Source: Caldimonas mangrovi (GTDB taxonomy: Bacteria > Pseudomonadota > Gammaproteobacteria > Burkholderiales > Burkholderiaceae_C). From it: a stretch of DNA of 64,000 nucleotides. Under the pieces are notes generated by a model. The model had not been told where the DNA came from and searched no databases. It worked only from the letters and a program-made list of their open reading frames with translations. Made by a program: the position numbers and the translations under genes. This document shows, one piece after another, positions 39,891-50,175 of this stretch. Each line of letters begins with the position of its first letter. The stretch's first letter is position 1. The stretch is from assembly GCF_023721835.1 (NCBI RefSeq), contig NZ_JAMKFE010000005.1:349960-413959 (forward strand), given 5' to 3'.

Positions 39891-41810
39891 ATGGTTTCAA
39901 TTCAGTTGCCCGACGGTTCCCGACGCGAGTTTCCCGGCCCGGTGACCGTGGGCGAAGTGGCGGCCTCCATCGGCCCCGGGCTCGCGAAGGCGGCCATCGC
40001 GGGCCGGGTGGGGCAGGGCAAGGACGCTCACGTGGTGGACACCAGCTACCGCATCGAAAGCGATGCGTCGCTCGCGATCCTGACGGACAAGGACCCGGAA
40101 GGGCTGGACGTGATCCGGCATTCGACGGCGCACTTGCTGGCCTACGCGGTGAAGGAGCTGTTTCCCGACGCTCAGGTGACGATCGGCCCCACCATCGAGA
40201 ACGGCTTCTACTACGACTTTTCGTACAAGCGCCCGTTCACGCCGGATGACCTGCAAGCCATCGAGAAGAAGATGACCGAGCTGGCGAAGAAGGACGAAAA
40301 GGTCGCTCGCCGCGTGTTGCCCCGCGACGAGGCGGTCGCGTATTTCAAGAGCCTGGGCGAGCACTACAAGGCCGAGATCATCGCCGGCATTCCGTCGAAC
40401 GAGGAAGTGTCGCTGTACCGAGAAGGCGGTTTCGAGGACTTGTGCCGCGGCCCTCATGTGCCGAGCACGGGCAGGCTGAAGCACTTCAAGCTGATGAAAG
40501 TGGCCGGCGCCTACTGGCGCGGGGACCATCGCAACGAGCAGTTGCAGCGTATCTACGGTACGGCCTGGGCGACGAAGGACGAGCTGCAGCAATACCTGCA
40601 CATGCTGGAAGAAGCCGAGAAGCGCGATCACCGCAAACTGGGGCGCGAGCTGGACCTGTTCCACATCGACGAGCATTCGCCCGGTACGGTGTTCTGGCAC
40701 CCCAAGGGGTGGGCTCTGTGGCAGGAGGTCGAGCAATACATGCGCCGCGTGTACCGCGACAACGGCTACCTGGAGGTCAAGGGCCCTCAGATCCTGGACA
40801 AGACGCTGTGGGAGAAAACGGGCCACTGGCAGAAGTACCGGGAGAACATGTTCACGACCGAGTCGGAGAAGCGGGACTACGCGCTCAAGCCGATGAACTG
40901 CCCCGGCCACATCCTGATCTTCAAGCAAGGCATCAAGAGTTACCGCGACCTGCCGCTGCGGTACGGCGAGTTCGGCCAATGCCACCGCAATGAACCGACC
41001 GGGGGCCTGCACGGCATCATGCGCGTGCGCGGCTTCACGCAGGACGACGGACACATCTTCTGTACCGAAGACCAGATCCTGCCCGAGTGCGAGGTCTACA
41101 CGGCGCTGTTGCAAAAGGTCTACAAGGACTTCGGCTTCACCGACATCATCTACAAGGTGGCCACGAGGCCGGAGGCGCGCATCGGCTCCGACGACGCCTG
41201 GGACAAGGCCGAGCACGCCCTGATGGAGAGCTTGCGGCGCTCCGGCGTCGCGTTCGAGATCGCCCCGGGCGACGGCGCCTTCTACGGGCCCAAGATCGAG
41301 TACACGCTGAAGGATGCATTGGGACGCCCGTGGCAGGTGGGCACGATGCAGGTCGATTTCTTCATGGCCGAGCGCCTGGGTGCCGAGTACGTCACGGAAA
41401 GCGGCGAGCGTCAGGTGCCGGTGATGCTGCATCGCGCCATCGTTGGCAGCCTGGAGCGCTTCATCGGCATCCTGATCGAGCAGCACGCCGGCGCACTGCC
41501 CGCCTGGCTGGCGCCCGTGCAGGTGGTCGTCGCCAATATCACTGACGCGCAGGCGGATTACGTCCAGGAAGTGGTCAAAACGCTGCAAAAACAAGGACTT
41601 AGAGTTGAACGTGATTTGCGCAACGAGAAAATCACGTATAAAATCCGCGAGCACTCGTTGCAGAAGGTTCCCTACATCCTCGTTGTCGGTGACAAGGAGA
41701 AAGCGGCGGGAACCGTCGCAGTGCGCGCCCGGGGCAACCAAGACCTCGGTGCGATGTCACTCGACACCTTCTCCCTGAAGATTGCAAGCGACATTGCCCA
41801 GAAGGTTTGA
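39891..41810 (+). CDS. thrS: Threonyl-tRNA synthetase
   Basis: 639 residues from the ATG at 39891, with GAGAGG upstream; an earlier in-frame start lies inside the attenuator. TGS domain at the N-terminus ([14 protein letters not shown]), editing domain with [16 protein letters not shown] and the Cys of [14 protein letters not shown], class II core with [38 protein letters not shown] (motif 2), and motif 3 [21 protein letters not shown]-terminal anticodon-binding domain follows. First structural gene of thrS-infC-rpmI-rplT-pheST-ihfA. Confidence 0.97.
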   Translation: MVSIQLPDGSRREFPGPVTVGEVAASIGPGLAKAAIAGRVGQGKDAHVVDTSYRIESDASLAILTDKDPEGLDVIRHSTAHLLAYAVKELFPDAQVTIGPTIENGFYYDFSYKRPFTPDDLQAIEKKMTELAKKDEKVARRVLPRDEAVAYFKSLGEHYKAEIIAGIPSNEEVSLYREGGFEDLCRGPHVPSTGRLKHFKLMKVAGAYWRGDHRNEQLQRIYGTAWATKDELQQYLHMLEEAEKRDHRKLGRELDLFHIDEHSPGTVFWHPKGWALWQEVEQYMRRVYRDNGYLEVKGPQILDKTLWEKTGHWQKYRENMFTTESEKRDYALKPMNCPGHILIFKQGIKSYRDLPLRYGEFGQCHRNEPTGGLHGIMRVRGFTQDDGHIFCTEDQILPECEVYTALLQKVYKDFGFTDIIYKVATRPEARIGSDDAWDKAEHALMESLRRSGVAFEIAPGDGAFYGPKIEYTLKDALGRPWQVGTMQVDFFMAERLGAEYVTESGERQVPVMLHRAIVGSLERFIGILIEQHAGALPAWLAPVQVVVANITDAQADYVQEVVKTLQKQGLRVERDLRNEKITYKIREHSLQKVPYILVVGDKEKAAGTVAVRARGNQDLGAMSLDTFSLKIASDIAQKV

Positions 41811-41894
41811 GCAGAGGCGGCCCGCCTGCCGCCTCTTCCGAGCCGATGTGCGTGTTTTTTTTGTTTTGGGGCGGGACCCCTGAGGATCTGAGCC

Positions 41895-42443
41895 ATCGCT
41901 ACTTTCATGGACCGGCGCACTCCCAACGTGGAGCGCAAGCATCGACTGAATCGGGAAATCACCGCACCGGAAGTCCGGTTGAACGGCCCCGAGAACGAAC
42001 CCATCGGCATCGTGAGCCTGCAGGAAGCCTTGCGGCTCGCCTCTGAGAGCGATGTCGATCTCGTCGAGATTGCAGCAACGGCGACGCCGCCGGTCTGCCG
42101 GTTGATGGACTACGGCAAGTTCAAGTACCAGGAACAGAAGAAGGCCGCAGAGGCGAAAGCCAAGCAGCACGTCATCGACATCAAGGAAGTGAAGTTCCGC
42201 CCCGGCACGGACGAGGGCGACTACCAGATCAAGCTGCGCAACCTGCGCCGCTTCCTTGAAGAAGGTGACAAGGGCAAGGTGACGCTGCGGTTCCGCGGTC
42301 GCGAGATCACGCACCAGGAACTGGGCATGCGATTGCTGGAGCGGGTGCGTGACGATCTCGTCGACGTCAGCGTCGTAGAGAACATGCCCAAGCTCGAGGG
42401 CCGCCAGATGATCATGGTGCTGGCGCCCAAGAAGAAGAAGTAA
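41895..42443 (+). CDS. infC: Translation initiation factor IF-3 (non-canonical ATC start)
   Basis: Keeps ribosomal subunits apart and proofreads the start codon. I place the start at ATC 41895 (protein [19 protein letters not shown]): GAGGA at 41882-41886 is 8 nt before it, whereas the first ATG (41907) is 20 nt away. IF-3 genes of many bacteria use AUU/AUC/AUA, which IF-3 itself discriminates against, giving autoregulation (established for E. coli). 182 residues; [46 protein letters not shown] (N-domain and linker), and C-domain [26 protein letters not shown]...KKKK are clear. Confidence 0.95.
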   Translation: MATFMDRRTPNVERKHRLNREITAPEVRLNGPENEPIGIVSLQEALRLASESDVDLVEIAATATPPVCRLMDYGKFKYQEQKKAAEAKAKQHVIDIKEVKFRPGTDEGDYQIKLRNLRRFLEEGDKGKVTLRFRGREITHQELGMRLLERVRDDLVDVSVVENMPKLEGRQMIMVLAPKKKK

Positions 42444-42496
42444 GGCTCCGCAGGGAGCCGTCAGGTTCGAAACCTGTCGCCGGTCTGGTCGCCGGC
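42444..42496 (+). promoter_or_regulatory. Tandem hairpins between infC and rpmI (candidate L20 regulatory leader)
   Basis: Three consecutive perfect hairpins: GGCTCC/GGAGCC (42444-42459), CAGGTT/AACCTG (42462-42476), GCCGG/CCGGC (42479-42496), followed by further GGCC pairs. Position matches where ribosomal protein L20 represses rpmI-rplT in other bacteria; that function is inferred. Confidence 0.5.
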
Positions 42497-42576
42497 GGCA
42501 AGGCCAAGTGGCCCGGGGCCAACAAGACCGCGAAAGGTTCGCGGCGCCTCACGGGCACAACGAAGAAGGAGCAGTG

Positions 42577-42780
42577 ATGCCCAAAATGAAGACCAAGAAG
42601 AGCGCGGCCAAGCGTTTCCGCGTTCGCCCGGGTGGCACCGTCAAGCGCGGTCAGGCGTACAAGCGCCACATCCTCACCAAGAAGTCCACGACCCGCAAGC
42701 GCCATCTGCGTGGCGCTGCCAACGTGCATGACACCAACATGGGCCACATCGCACAGATGATGCCCTTCGCGGGTCTGTGA
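42577..42780 (+). CDS. rpmI: Large-subunit ribosomal protein bL35
   Basis: 67 residues from the ATG at 42577 ([20 protein letters not shown]), with AAGAAGGAGC upstream; a longer in-frame start at 42508 is non-coding. Strongly basic with the bL35 pattern [18 protein letters not shown]. Standard place between infC and rplT. Confidence 0.97.
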   Translation: MPKMKTKKSAAKRFRVRPGGTVKRGQAYKRHILTKKSTTRKRHLRGAANVHDTNMGHIAQMMPFAGL

Positions 42781-42818
42781 CCGTCGGGTCCGCTTTCAAC
42801 GGTTGAAGGAGAAAAGAC

Positions 42819-43178
42819 ATGCCTCGCGTCAAACGTGGTGTTACCGCACGCGCCCGTCACAAGAAGATCCTGGCCCTGGCCAAGGGCTTCCGCGGCCGCC
42901 GCAAGAACGTATTCCGCATCGCCAAACAGGCGGTGATGAAGGCCGGCCAGTACGCTTACCGCGACCGCCGTGCCAAGAAGCGTGAGTTCCGCCGTCTCTG
43001 GATCGCCCGTATCAATGCGGCGGCCCGTGAGCAGGGCATCACCTACAGCAAGTTCATGAACGGCATGAAGAAGGCCTCGATCGACATCGATCGCAAGGTC
43101 CTGGCCGAACTGGCTGTGAACGACCCGGCTGCATTCAGCAGCATCGTCGCAAAGGTGAAGGCTCAACTCGCTGCTTGA
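42819..43178 (+). CDS. rplT: Large-subunit ribosomal protein bL20
   Basis: 119 residues, [37 protein letters not shown] opening, highly basic N-terminal tail and globular C-terminal domain ([32 protein letters not shown]). Start preceded by AAGGAG. L20 usually also represses its own operon; the hairpins at 42444-42496 may be its target. Confidence 0.97.
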   Translation: MPRVKRGVTARARHKKILALAKGFRGRRKNVFRIAKQAVMKAGQYAYRDRRAKKREFRRLWIARINAAAREQGITYSKFMNGMKKASIDIDRKVLAELAVNDPAAFSSIVAKVKAQLAA

Positions 43179-43245
43179 TTGCCGTGATGGCGTCGAGGCC
43201 GACGGCCCCGACCACCGCAGCGCCCCGCTAGACCGGGGCAGCAGG

Positions 43246-43276
43246 AAAAGGCCGACACCGGGTGCGGCCTTTTTTT
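43246..43276 (+). terminator. Intrinsic terminator between rplT and pheS
   Basis: AAAAGGCC (43246-43253) and GGCCTTTT (43266-43273) with inner CACC/GGTG pairing, then T to 43276. It splits the ribosomal-protein part from pheST and could be an attenuator, but no Phe-coding leader lies directly upstream of it. Confidence 0.8.
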
Positions 43277-43325
43277 ATGTCCAGACCGATAGCAGCGTGC
43301 CCCCGAGGCGCGCCGACTGCACAGC

Positions 43326-44363
43326 ATGAACGAGCTTGACCAACTGGTCTTACAGGCGCGCGCCGAGTTCTTGCAGGCGCCGACGCCGGCCGACCTGGAG
43401 AACGCCAAGGCGCGCTACCTGGGCAAGGCTGGCCGCGTGACCGAACTCCTGAAGGGGCTGGCCGCCTTGGCGCCCGAGGAGAAAAAGGCCCGCGGCGGCG
43501 CCATCAACGAAGCGAAGCAGCAGGTGGAGGCGGCGCTCAACGAACGCCGGCACGCGCTGGCCGAGGCCGAGCTGGAAGCTCAGTTGAGGGCCGAAGCGCT
43601 CGATGTGACGCTGCCGGGCCGCAGCGGTGGCGTCGGTGCGCTGCACCCGGTGATCCGCACGATGGAGCGCATCGAGGCGATCTTCGGTTCGATGGGTTTC
43701 GACGTGGCCGACGGTCCCGAGATCGAGGCCGACTGGTTCAACTTCACGGCACTGAACACGCCGGCCGACCACCCGGCGCGCTCGATGCACGACACGTTCT
43801 ATGTCGAAGGCGGGCACCTGCTGCGCACGCACACCAGCCCGATGCAGATCCGCTACGCCGTGCAGCACGTCAAGCGGCACCGTGTGCAGCTCGACGCCGG
43901 CCAGCCGATGCCCGACATCCGCGTGATCGCGCCGGGGCGCACCTACCGCGTCGACAGCGACGCCACGCATTCGCCGATGTTCCACCAGGTCGAAGGCCTG
44001 TGGGTCGGCGAGCACGTCAGCTTCAAGGACCTGAAGTCGGTCTACGTGAACTTCCTGCGCGAGTTCTTCGAGACTGACGACATGCAGATCCGTTTCCGGC
44101 CGAGCTACTTCCCGTTCACCGAACCGAGCGCCGAGATCGACATGATGTTCAACAGCGGGCCGCTGAAAGGGCGCTGGCTGGAGGTCTCGGGGTCGGGGCA
44201 GGTGCACCCTCAGGTGATCCGCAACATGGGGCTCGATCCCGAGCGCTACATCGGCTTCGCCTTCGGTTCGGGTATCGACCGACTGGCGATGCTGCGCTAC
44301 GGCGTGAACGATCTGCGCCTGTTCTTCGACGGCGACCTGCGCTTCCTGTCGCAGTTCAAGTAA
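43326..44363 (+). CDS. pheS: Phenylalanyl-tRNA synthetase alpha subunit
   Basis: Catalytic subunit of the alpha2beta2 enzyme. 345 residues. N-terminal coiled-coil ([18 protein letters not shown]... to ~100), then class II core: [63 protein letters not shown] (motif 2 vicinity), and motif 3 [17 protein letters not shown]. It lies 50 bp after the terminator and 16 bp before pheT. Confidence 0.97.
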   Translation: MNELDQLVLQARAEFLQAPTPADLENAKARYLGKAGRVTELLKGLAALAPEEKKARGGAINEAKQQVEAALNERRHALAEAELEAQLRAEALDVTLPGRSGGVGALHPVIRTMERIEAIFGSMGFDVADGPEIEADWFNFTALNTPADHPARSMHDTFYVEGGHLLRTHTSPMQIRYAVQHVKRHRVQLDAGQPMPDIRVIAPGRTYRVDSDATHSPMFHQVEGLWVGEHVSFKDLKSVYVNFLREFFETDDMQIRFRPSYFPFTEPSAEIDMMFNSGPLKGRWLEVSGSGQVHPQVIRNMGLDPERYIGFAFGSGIDRLAMLRYGVNDLRLFFDGDLRFLSQFK

Positions 44364-44379
44364 GAGGCCCGGAGTCGAA

Positions 44380-46797
44380 ATGCAATTCCCAGAATCATGG
44401 TTGCGCGAGTTCTGCAACCCGCCGATCGGCACGCAGGAGCTGGCCGACATCCTGACGATGGCCGGGCTCGAGGTCGAGGAGCTGCGCCCGGTCGCTCCGC
44501 CATTCCAGCGGATCGTCGTCGCTCAGGTGCTGGAAGTCGCCAAGCACCCGAACGCCGACCGGCTGAACGTGTGCCAGGTCGACGCCGGCACCGGGCAGAC
44601 GTTGAACATCGTCTGCGGCGCACCGAACGTGCGCCCGGGCATCAAGGTGCCCTGTGCGCTGGTCGGCGCTGAACTTCCGCCGGGCGAAGATGGCAAGCCG
44701 TTCCAGATCAAGCTCGGCAAGCTGCGAGGCGTCGAAAGCCAGGGCATGCTGTGCTCGGCGCGCGAGCTGAAACTGTCGGAAGACCACGGCGGGCTGCTCG
44801 TGCTCGACGACGGGGCACCGATCGGACAGGACATCCGCGAGCATCTGAAGCTCGACGACGTGCTGTTCACGTTGAAGCTGACGCCCAACCTGGCGCACTG
44901 CCTCAGCGTGTACGGCATTGCACGCGAAGTCTCTGCGCTGACCGGTGCCCCGCTGAAGGCTGTCGCGTTTGCGCCCGTGCCCGTGAAGAACACGGACACG
45001 TTGCGTGTCGCCATCGAGGCAGCCGACCTGTGCGGCCGCTTCTCGGGCCGTGTGATCCGCAATGTGAACACCCGGGCGCGCACGCCGGCCTGGATGGTCG
45101 AGCGGCTGGAGCGCTGCGGTCAGCGCCCGGTGACGGCACTGGTCGACATCTCGAACTACGTGATGTTCGAATTCGGTCGGCCTTCTCACATTTTCGATTT
45201 CGACAAGATCCACGGCGGCCTGACGGTACGCTGGGGCCGCCAGGGCGAACGGCTGAAGCTGCTGAACGGCAACACGATCGAGGTCGACGAGAAGGTCGGC
45301 GTGATCGCTGACGACGAGGCTGTCGAATCGCTGGCCGGCATCATGGGCGGCGACGCGACGGCGGTGTCTGACGACACCCACAACATCTATGTCGAAGCCG
45401 CATTCTGGTGGCCGCACTCCGTCGCGGGACGTTCGCGCCGCTACAACTTCTCGACCGATGCCGGCCACCGTTTCGAGCGCGGCGTCGACCCGGCGCTGAC
45501 GGTCGAGCACATCGAACGCATCTCGCAGTTGGTGCTCGAAATCTGTGGCGGCGAGGCCGGGCCGATGGACGACCAGATCGTCAACCTGCCGCAGCGTGCG
45601 CCGGTCACACTGCGCGTCGAGCGCGCCGCCAAGGTGATCGGCATGCCGGTCACGCAGCGACAATGCGCCGACGTGTTCCGCCGCCTGGGGTTGTCGTTCA
45701 CCGAAGGTGACGGCACGGTGACGGTGACGCCGCCGAGCTGGCGCTTCGACCTGCAGATCGAGGAAGACCTGATCGAAGAGGTCATCCGCGTGCTGGGCTA
45801 CCAGAACCTGCCGGATACCGCGCCGCTCGGCCCGATCGTGCCGCGTGTGCGCACCGAGTCTCAGCGCGGCTTGCATGCGGTGCGCAGGACGCTGGCCGGC
45901 CTGGGCTACCAGGAAACCCTCAACTTCAGCTTTGTCGAAGAGCGCTGGGAACGTGACTTTGCCGGCAACGTGCAGCCGATCCGTCTGCTGAACCCGATCG
46001 CCAGCTCCCTCAGCGTGATGCGGTCGTCGCTGATCGGCAGCCTGGTGCAGGTGCTGCGTTTCAACCTGGCACGCAAGGCGGGCCGTGTGCGCGTGTTCGA
46101 AGCGGGGCGCGTGTTCCTGCGTGACGACAGCGTGCCGGAGAGCGACGCGACCGTGGCCGGCCTGCACCAGCCGATGCGGGTGTGCGGACTGGCCTACGGC
46201 CCTGCGGCACCGGTGCAATGGGGCGTGCCGGAGCGCCTGGTCGACTTCTTCGACGTGAAGGGCGACCTGGCCCAGCTGTTGGCGCCGCTGCAGCCGCGTT
46301 TCGTCGTGGCCGAGCACCCGGCCTTCCACCCGGGACGCTGCGCGGCCATCGTGCTGGACGATGGCGTGGTCGGCCACCTGGGTGAACTCCACCCGAAATG
46401 GCGGCAGGCCTACGAGCTGCCGCACGCGCCGGTGGTGTTCGAGATCGAGGCAGCCGCGCTGCAGCGCCGTCCGGTGCCGACCTACAAGCCCATTGCCCGG
46501 CAACAGGCGGTGACGCGCGATCTGGCGGTGATCGTGGCCGACAACGTGCGTTACGACGCGCTGATCGAGGCTGTGCAAGCGGCACCGACCGGAGGGTTGG
46601 TGCGCGACGTGACCTTGTTCGACATCTACAAGCCCAAGGCTGCCACCGGCGAAATCGGTGCCGACGAGCACAGCGTGGCGCTGCGACTGGAGCTGCTCGA
46701 CGACGACGCGACGCTGACCGACGAGCGGATCGAGGCCGCGGTGCAAGCCGTGGTCGATACACTGGGGTCCCGGCTGGGGGGCCGACTGCGCGGCTGA
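44380..46797 (+). CDS. pheT: Phenylalanyl-tRNA synthetase beta subunit
   Basis: 805 residues, full length. Domains in order: tRNA-binding OB domain near the start ([21 protein letters not shown]), B3/B4 editing domain (about 200-400), B5 domain (about 400-470), class II-like core, and the C-terminal FDX-ACB domain ([27 protein letters not shown]...[19 protein letters not shown]). Precedes ihfA by 20 bp, the classic pheT-ihfA junction. Confidence 0.97.
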   Translation: MQFPESWLREFCNPPIGTQELADILTMAGLEVEELRPVAPPFQRIVVAQVLEVAKHPNADRLNVCQVDAGTGQTLNIVCGAPNVRPGIKVPCALVGAELPPGEDGKPFQIKLGKLRGVESQGMLCSARELKLSEDHGGLLVLDDGAPIGQDIREHLKLDDVLFTLKLTPNLAHCLSVYGIAREVSALTGAPLKAVAFAPVPVKNTDTLRVAIEAADLCGRFSGRVIRNVNTRARTPAWMVERLERCGQRPVTALVDISNYVMFEFGRPSHIFDFDKIHGGLTVRWGRQGERLKLLNGNTIEVDEKVGVIADDEAVESLAGIMGGDATAVSDDTHNIYVEAAFWWPHSVAGRSRRYNFSTDAGHRFERGVDPALTVEHIERISQLVLEICGGEAGPMDDQIVNLPQRAPVTLRVERAAKVIGMPVTQRQCADVFRRLGLSFTEGDGTVTVTPPSWRFDLQIEEDLIEEVIRVLGYQNLPDTAPLGPIVPRVRTESQRGLHAVRRTLAGLGYQETLNFSFVEERWERDFAGNVQPIRLLNPIASSLSVMRSSLIGSLVQVLRFNLARKAGRVRVFEAGRVFLRDDSVPESDATVAGLHQPMRVCGLAYGPAAPVQWGVPERLVDFFDVKGDLAQLLAPLQPRFVVAEHPAFHPGRCAAIVLDDGVVGHLGELHPKWRQAYELPHAPVVFEIEAAALQRRPVPTYKPIARQQAVTRDLAVIVADNVRYDALIEAVQAAPTGGLVRDVTLFDIYKPKAATGEIGADEHSVALRLELLDDDATLTDERIEAAVQAVVDTLGSRLGGRLRG

Positions 46798-46817
46798 GGT
46801 GGGCCGGAGGAGCGAAC

Positions 46818-47159
46818 ATGGATAGAGCGATACTCCCGTCCATCGAGACGCCGACGCTGACCAAGGCCGAGCTGGCCGACCTGCTGTTCGAACGGCTGGG
46901 GCTGAACAAGCGCGAGTCCAAGGACATGGTCGAAGCCTTCTTCGAGATCATTCACGCCAGCCTGGTGGAAGGCCAGGACGTGAAGTTGTCGGGGTTCGGC
47001 AACTTCCAGATCCGGCGCAAGGCGCCCCGGCCCGGGCGCAACCCGCGCACCGGAGAAGCGATCCCGATCAAGGCGCGCAATGTGGTCACATTTCACGCCA
47101 GTCACAAGTTGAAGGGTGTTGTGCAGGGAGACATTCCCGCCGGGGAAGAGTTCGAGTAA
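46818..47159 (+). CDS. ihfA: Integration host factor alpha subunit
   Basis: Nucleoid protein that bends DNA as a heterodimer with IhfB; needed for many integrases and sigma54 promoters. 113 residues from the ATG at 46818 with GGAGGAG upstream. HU/IHF fold: [33 protein letters not shown], then beta-arm [27 protein letters not shown] (conserved Pro at the tip). A longer frame into pheT is spurious. N-terminal extension of about 10 residues over E. coli IhfA. Confidence 0.96.
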   Translation: MDRAILPSIETPTLTKAELADLLFERLGLNKRESKDMVEAFFEIIHASLVEGQDVKLSGFGNFQIRRKAPRPGRNPRTGEAIPIKARNVVTFHASHKLKGVVQGDIPAGEEFE

Positions 47160-47194
47160 AGTCTTAGCTTTCTTGCTCGATCTTATTGATTTCA

Positions 47195-47656
47195 GTGGAG
47201 AAATCGCTCCCCGCCATCCCTGCCAAACGCTACTTCACCATCGGTGAGGTGAGCGAGCTGTGCGGCGTCAAGCCGTACGTGCTGCGCTATTGGGAGCAGG
47301 AATTCACCCAGCTGAAGCCGATGAAGCGCCGCGGCAACCGGCGCTACTACCAGCACCACGAGGTGCTGCTGATCCGTCGCATACGCGAGCTGCTGTACGA
47401 GCAGGGTTTCACGATCAGCGGCGCACGCAACCGGTTGGCCGAAATGGGCAGCCATGCATCGCGGCAGGAATCGGTCGATGCTCCGGAGAGTGTGCCGCCC
47501 GTCTACGAACACGAGGTCGTTGAGGCGCCTGTGGCTCAGGAAGCGGTCGCGGCCGCGCTGGTCGCGAGCACTTCCGCTCGCGCGGCCGTGGTGCCGTACT
47601 CGGTGCATCAAGTGCGCCAGGAACTGCTGTCGATCCGCAGTTTGCTGGTCATCTGA
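47195..47656 (+). CDS. MerR-family transcriptional regulator next to ihfA
   Basis: Helix-turn-helix at the N-terminus ([64 protein letters not shown]), then a short Ala/Val-rich tail instead of an effector domain with metal-binding Cys. I choose GTG 47195 (protein [14 protein letters not shown], 153 residues) over TTG 47186 from recalled homologues; neither has a strong ribosome site. The ihfA-merR-tRNA-Pro order is common in Burkholderiales. Target genes unknown. Confidence 0.85.
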   Translation: MEKSLPAIPAKRYFTIGEVSELCGVKPYVLRYWEQEFTQLKPMKRRGNRRYYQHHEVLLIRRIRELLYEQGFTISGARNRLAEMGSHASRQESVDAPESVPPVYEHEVVEAPVAQEAVAAALVASTSARAAVVPYSVHQVRQELLSIRSLLVI

Positions 47657-47686
47657 CGCAAAGCATCGTATACTCTTTGGCTTCGT

Positions 47687-47763
47687 CGGGGTGTAGCGCA
47701 GCCTGGTAGCGCACTTGCATGGGGTGCAAGGGGTCGCGAGTTCGAATCCCGCCACCCCGACCA
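47687..47763 (+). tRNA. tRNA-Pro (anticodon GGG)
   Basis: Acceptor CGGGGTG (47687-47693) pairs with CACCCCG (47753-47759); anticodon stem CTTGC/GCAAG encloses loop ATGGGGT with GGG at 47721-47723; T-arm GTTCGAATC present; CCA is encoded (47761-47763). A TATACT box lies 13 bp upstream. The 3' half of such tRNA genes is a common integrase target, and accessory DNA begins directly after it. Confidence 0.96.
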
Positions 47764-47772
47764 ATAAAATCA

Positions 47773-47805
47773 ACGGGTTAGCAGCCACAAGCTGCTAGCC
47801 CGTTT
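47773..47805 (+). terminator. Terminator after tRNA-Pro
   Basis: AACGGGTTAGCAG pairs with CTGCTAGCCCGTT (one T-G pair) around an 8-nt loop, followed by TTGTC. Ends the tRNA transcript right at the island border. Confidence 0.75.
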
Positions 47806-48176
47806 GTCATTCCGGGACGCTGCGTCCTAACGGCGTCCTAAATTTGTCCCGGTTCGCGGCGCCTGCAGATGCCGGGCGGCGGGCGCAACGCATCCCTGTC
47901 CGCAGTAGGGGCAGGTCCTTCAGTGTTTCCTCCAACTCGTTGACGCTGGCTGCCGCAGATTGCAGCAATCCGATGCGGTGTCCCCACCGATGCGGGCAGG
48001 AGCGTCCCGTCAGGGACTGGCGCACAGGGTTGTCCACAGCGGCTGGGGATAGCGCCCGGCGAACATGGTCCAGCCGTGAGCCTGCGTGTTGCTCATGCCA
48101 TGGAATGCATGGCGGCTGCTCGTCGGGTGGCCGGATCCGGATAGCGACGGACGGTTCCCGGCAGGACATTGTTGCG
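47806..48176. other. Island-border non-coding stretch with nested inverted repeats
   Basis: CCGGGAC (47812-47818) and GTCCCGG (47846-47852) form 7-bp arms that enclose GGACG-CTG-CGTCC and two copies of GCGTCCTAA. The remaining ~320 bp contain no frame I trust; a 120-codon minus-strand frame has no recognisable features. The repeats could be recombinase arm sites or the remnant of an earlier insertion. Confidence 0.4.
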
Positions 48177-49409
48177 ATGGAAAACTTAGGACCGTGCTAC
48201 CTGGCGGGTGAGGAGGTCATCCATCCGCGGCAGCCCGACTTCCAGCAGCGACTCGCGCATGCCTACGACGGGCGGCTGCTGCTGCGCTGCCTGTGCCGCG
48301 ACCCTGGCATCCCGGTCTACATCGCCCGCTACCGGGACTACGTGGTCAAGCGCTGCCCCGGGACCGGGCACCAGCACGACCCGCTTTGCGACGCCTACGA
48401 GCCGCCGCCAAGTCACGGTGGCCTCGGCGAGTTGATGGGCGACGCCGTGCGGGAACTCGAGGGCGACCGGCTCGAGGTGGTGTTTTCGTTTCCGCTGTCG
48501 CGACGCCAGGGCAGTTCCAGGGCGGCTGCCGAGCCAGCTGCTCCGACCCATGTGAGATCGTCGCACCGTCCTCTCGGCCTGCGCGCGATGCTGCACCTGT
48601 TGATGGAGCGTGCCGGCTTCAACCGCTGGTCCCCACGCATGGCCGGCAAGCGCAACTGGCCGGTGTTCCGCTACCACCTGCTGCAGGCCGCGACGGAACT
48701 CAGGGCCAAGGGCCTGTGCCTGGCCGATCGTCTGTTCCTGCCCGAGCCGTTCCGGCGCGAAGATCTGGACGGCCTGGCCGAGCGCCGTCAGCGTCGGTTG
48801 GGGACGCTGATGGTGCCGCAGGGCGACGGCAGCCTGCCGATGATGCTGATCGTCGGTGAGGTGAAGGAGGTGGCGCGCACGCCGCAGGGCGCGGCGCTGC
48901 GCTTGAAGCACATGGCCAACGTGGCGCTGCATGTCGACGCGACCACCTTGTGCCGGCTGCGCCGGGTCTTTGCGGAGGCGATCGACGCCTGGGAGCTGCA
49001 ACCGGCGTCGGCCGTCAGGGGTAGCGCGCGCCTGCGCCTGCTGCTGGCTGCGTTGGTGTTCGCGAAGCGTGAGAGCCTGCTGTGGGTGCACAGTGCCACG
49101 CTGCAACTGGTGAACGAACAGTGGCTGCCGTTGGCGCATCCCCGCGAGGCGGGCCTACTCCAGATGCTGGTGAACGAGGGGCGGTGCTTCTACAAGCCGC
49201 TCGATTTCGAGTCGAGGCGGGCACCGGCTTTTGCGAACGCGTTGCTGTTGGACGCGCGACCGGCGCCGGTACCGCTGCATATCGTCAGTCCGTTGATGCC
49301 CGAGCACGAACGACAAATGAAGGAGGAGGGGATCAAGCTATCGGTGCCGTCCGCGTGGATTTGGCGGCTAGACGAAGGCGCGGCGGCACCGCAACTGCCC
49401 GCGAGGTAG
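48177..49409 (+). CDS. DUF1173-family protein
   Basis: 410 residues from the ATG at 48177 (MENLGPCYLAGEEVIHPRQP); the frame is open further upstream but that part is Arg/Ser/Cys-rich and looks non-coding. Contains a Cys/His-containing N-terminal part (LLLRCLCRDPGIPVYIARY, VKRCPGTGHQHDPLCDAYEP) that could bind a metal, then AMLHLLMERAGFNRWSPRMAGKRNWPVFRYHLLQAA, and a C-terminal beta-rich part. I match it to DUF1173 from memory; that family is frequent on plasmids and integrative elements. Function unknown. First gene of the island. Confidence 0.65.
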   Translation: MENLGPCYLAGEEVIHPRQPDFQQRLAHAYDGRLLLRCLCRDPGIPVYIARYRDYVVKRCPGTGHQHDPLCDAYEPPPSHGGLGELMGDAVRELEGDRLEVVFSFPLSRRQGSSRAAAEPAAPTHVRSSHRPLGLRAMLHLLMERAGFNRWSPRMAGKRNWPVFRYHLLQAATELRAKGLCLADRLFLPEPFRREDLDGLAERRQRRLGTLMVPQGDGSLPMMLIVGEVKEVARTPQGAALRLKHMANVALHVDATTLCRLRRVFAEAIDAWELQPASAVRGSARLRLLLAALVFAKRESLLWVHSATLQLVNEQWLPLAHPREAGLLQMLVNEGRCFYKPLDFESRRAPAFANALLLDARPAPVPLHIVSPLMPEHERQMKEEGIKLSVPSAWIWRLDEGAAAPQLPAR

Positions 49410-49575
49410 GGTGCAGTGTGCTCGTGCGGCGCTCCGTCTTGGTACCACCAGAAAGTCCGGCCGCATCAGCCACCGGGTGGTGCACCCGGAGGTAGACAGT
49501 GCCCCCTTTTGGGGGATCGCACGATTCCATCAGTTGGGTATATGGTGCCAACGATTGGTTACAAGGAGGGTCAGC

Positions 49576-50175
49576 ATGAGAGCGCTAGTCACTTTTGTGC
49601 TGTGCGTGGCACTTGCATCACAACTTTCCGGCTGTGCAACGGCAGACAGCCGACCGTTGGTCGACTCAACTGCATCAAAGACCTTCACTCTGCAGAAGAT
49701 TGAAGGCGGCGGGAAGTCCCAAGCAGAATTGGATGCGGAGAACGAGAAGCAGATTGAGGATCGACTTCAAGAAGTGCTGAACTTTTGTCTACCGCGCCTG
49801 TCCGGCTACGAGAAGGCGTCAGTGGACCAAGCAAAGAGGGCTTACTGGCTGTCGATGAGCGGGCTGGTAGCAGGATCCGTCGTTGCTCCTGCTCTTACCG
49901 CAGCAAACGCCACCGCCAATGCGACCTACATCGCCGCATTCAGTGGATGGGGTGGCGCAACCAACTTCGCTGGACAGGCCCTTCGCACATCTGGCTTGAG
50001 CGGCAGCACGATTGCGGAGACCCGCAATGGGATCATCAAGAATGTTCGTGAAGCGATCGGTATAGCGAGCGATGGAACGAAGACCTTTGAAGAGCGGCGC
50101 GGAGCCCTCATGCGCGCCCGCTCCGAATGCATCATCTACGAAATCGCTGTGCCATCGATTCCCTCGTCCGACTGA
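49576..50175 (+). CDS. Small predicted lipoprotein, unknown function
   Basis: 199 residues. Start at 49576 preceded by AAGGAGGGT. Signal peptide with lipobox LSGC (MRALVTFVLCVALASQLSGC), so acylated at Cys20. The mature part has a charged helical segment (SQAELDAENEKQIEDRLQEVLNF), then an Ala/Gly-rich hydrophobic segment (LVAGSVVAPALTAANATANA) that may insert in or pack against membrane. Lower GC than the flanking core genes. No family recognised; lies before the defence operon but 527 bp away. Confidence 0.75.
   Translation: MRALVTFVLCVALASQLSGCATADSRPLVDSTASKTFTLQKIEGGGKSQAELDAENEKQIEDRLQEVLNFCLPRLSGYEKASVDQAKRAYWLSMSGLVAGSVVAPALTAANATANATYIAAFSGWGGATNFAGQALRTSGLSGSTIAETRNGIIKNVREAIGIASDGTKTFEERRGALMRARSECIIYEIAVPSIPSSD

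Noticed and set aside
41907..41909. ATG as the infC start
   Set aside because: Ribosome site is 20 nt away, while the in-frame ATC at 41895 is ideally placed and expected for IF-3.
43187..43231. Mini-frame MASRPTAPTTAAPR before the pheS terminator, as a Phe leader peptide
   Set aside because: It contains no Phe codon and no alternative pairing to the terminator was found.
47807..48169. Minus-strand 120-codon frame beside tRNA-Pro as an integrase remnant
   Set aside because: No recombinase motif, mixed composition and no ribosome site; it is probably chance in high-GC DNA.
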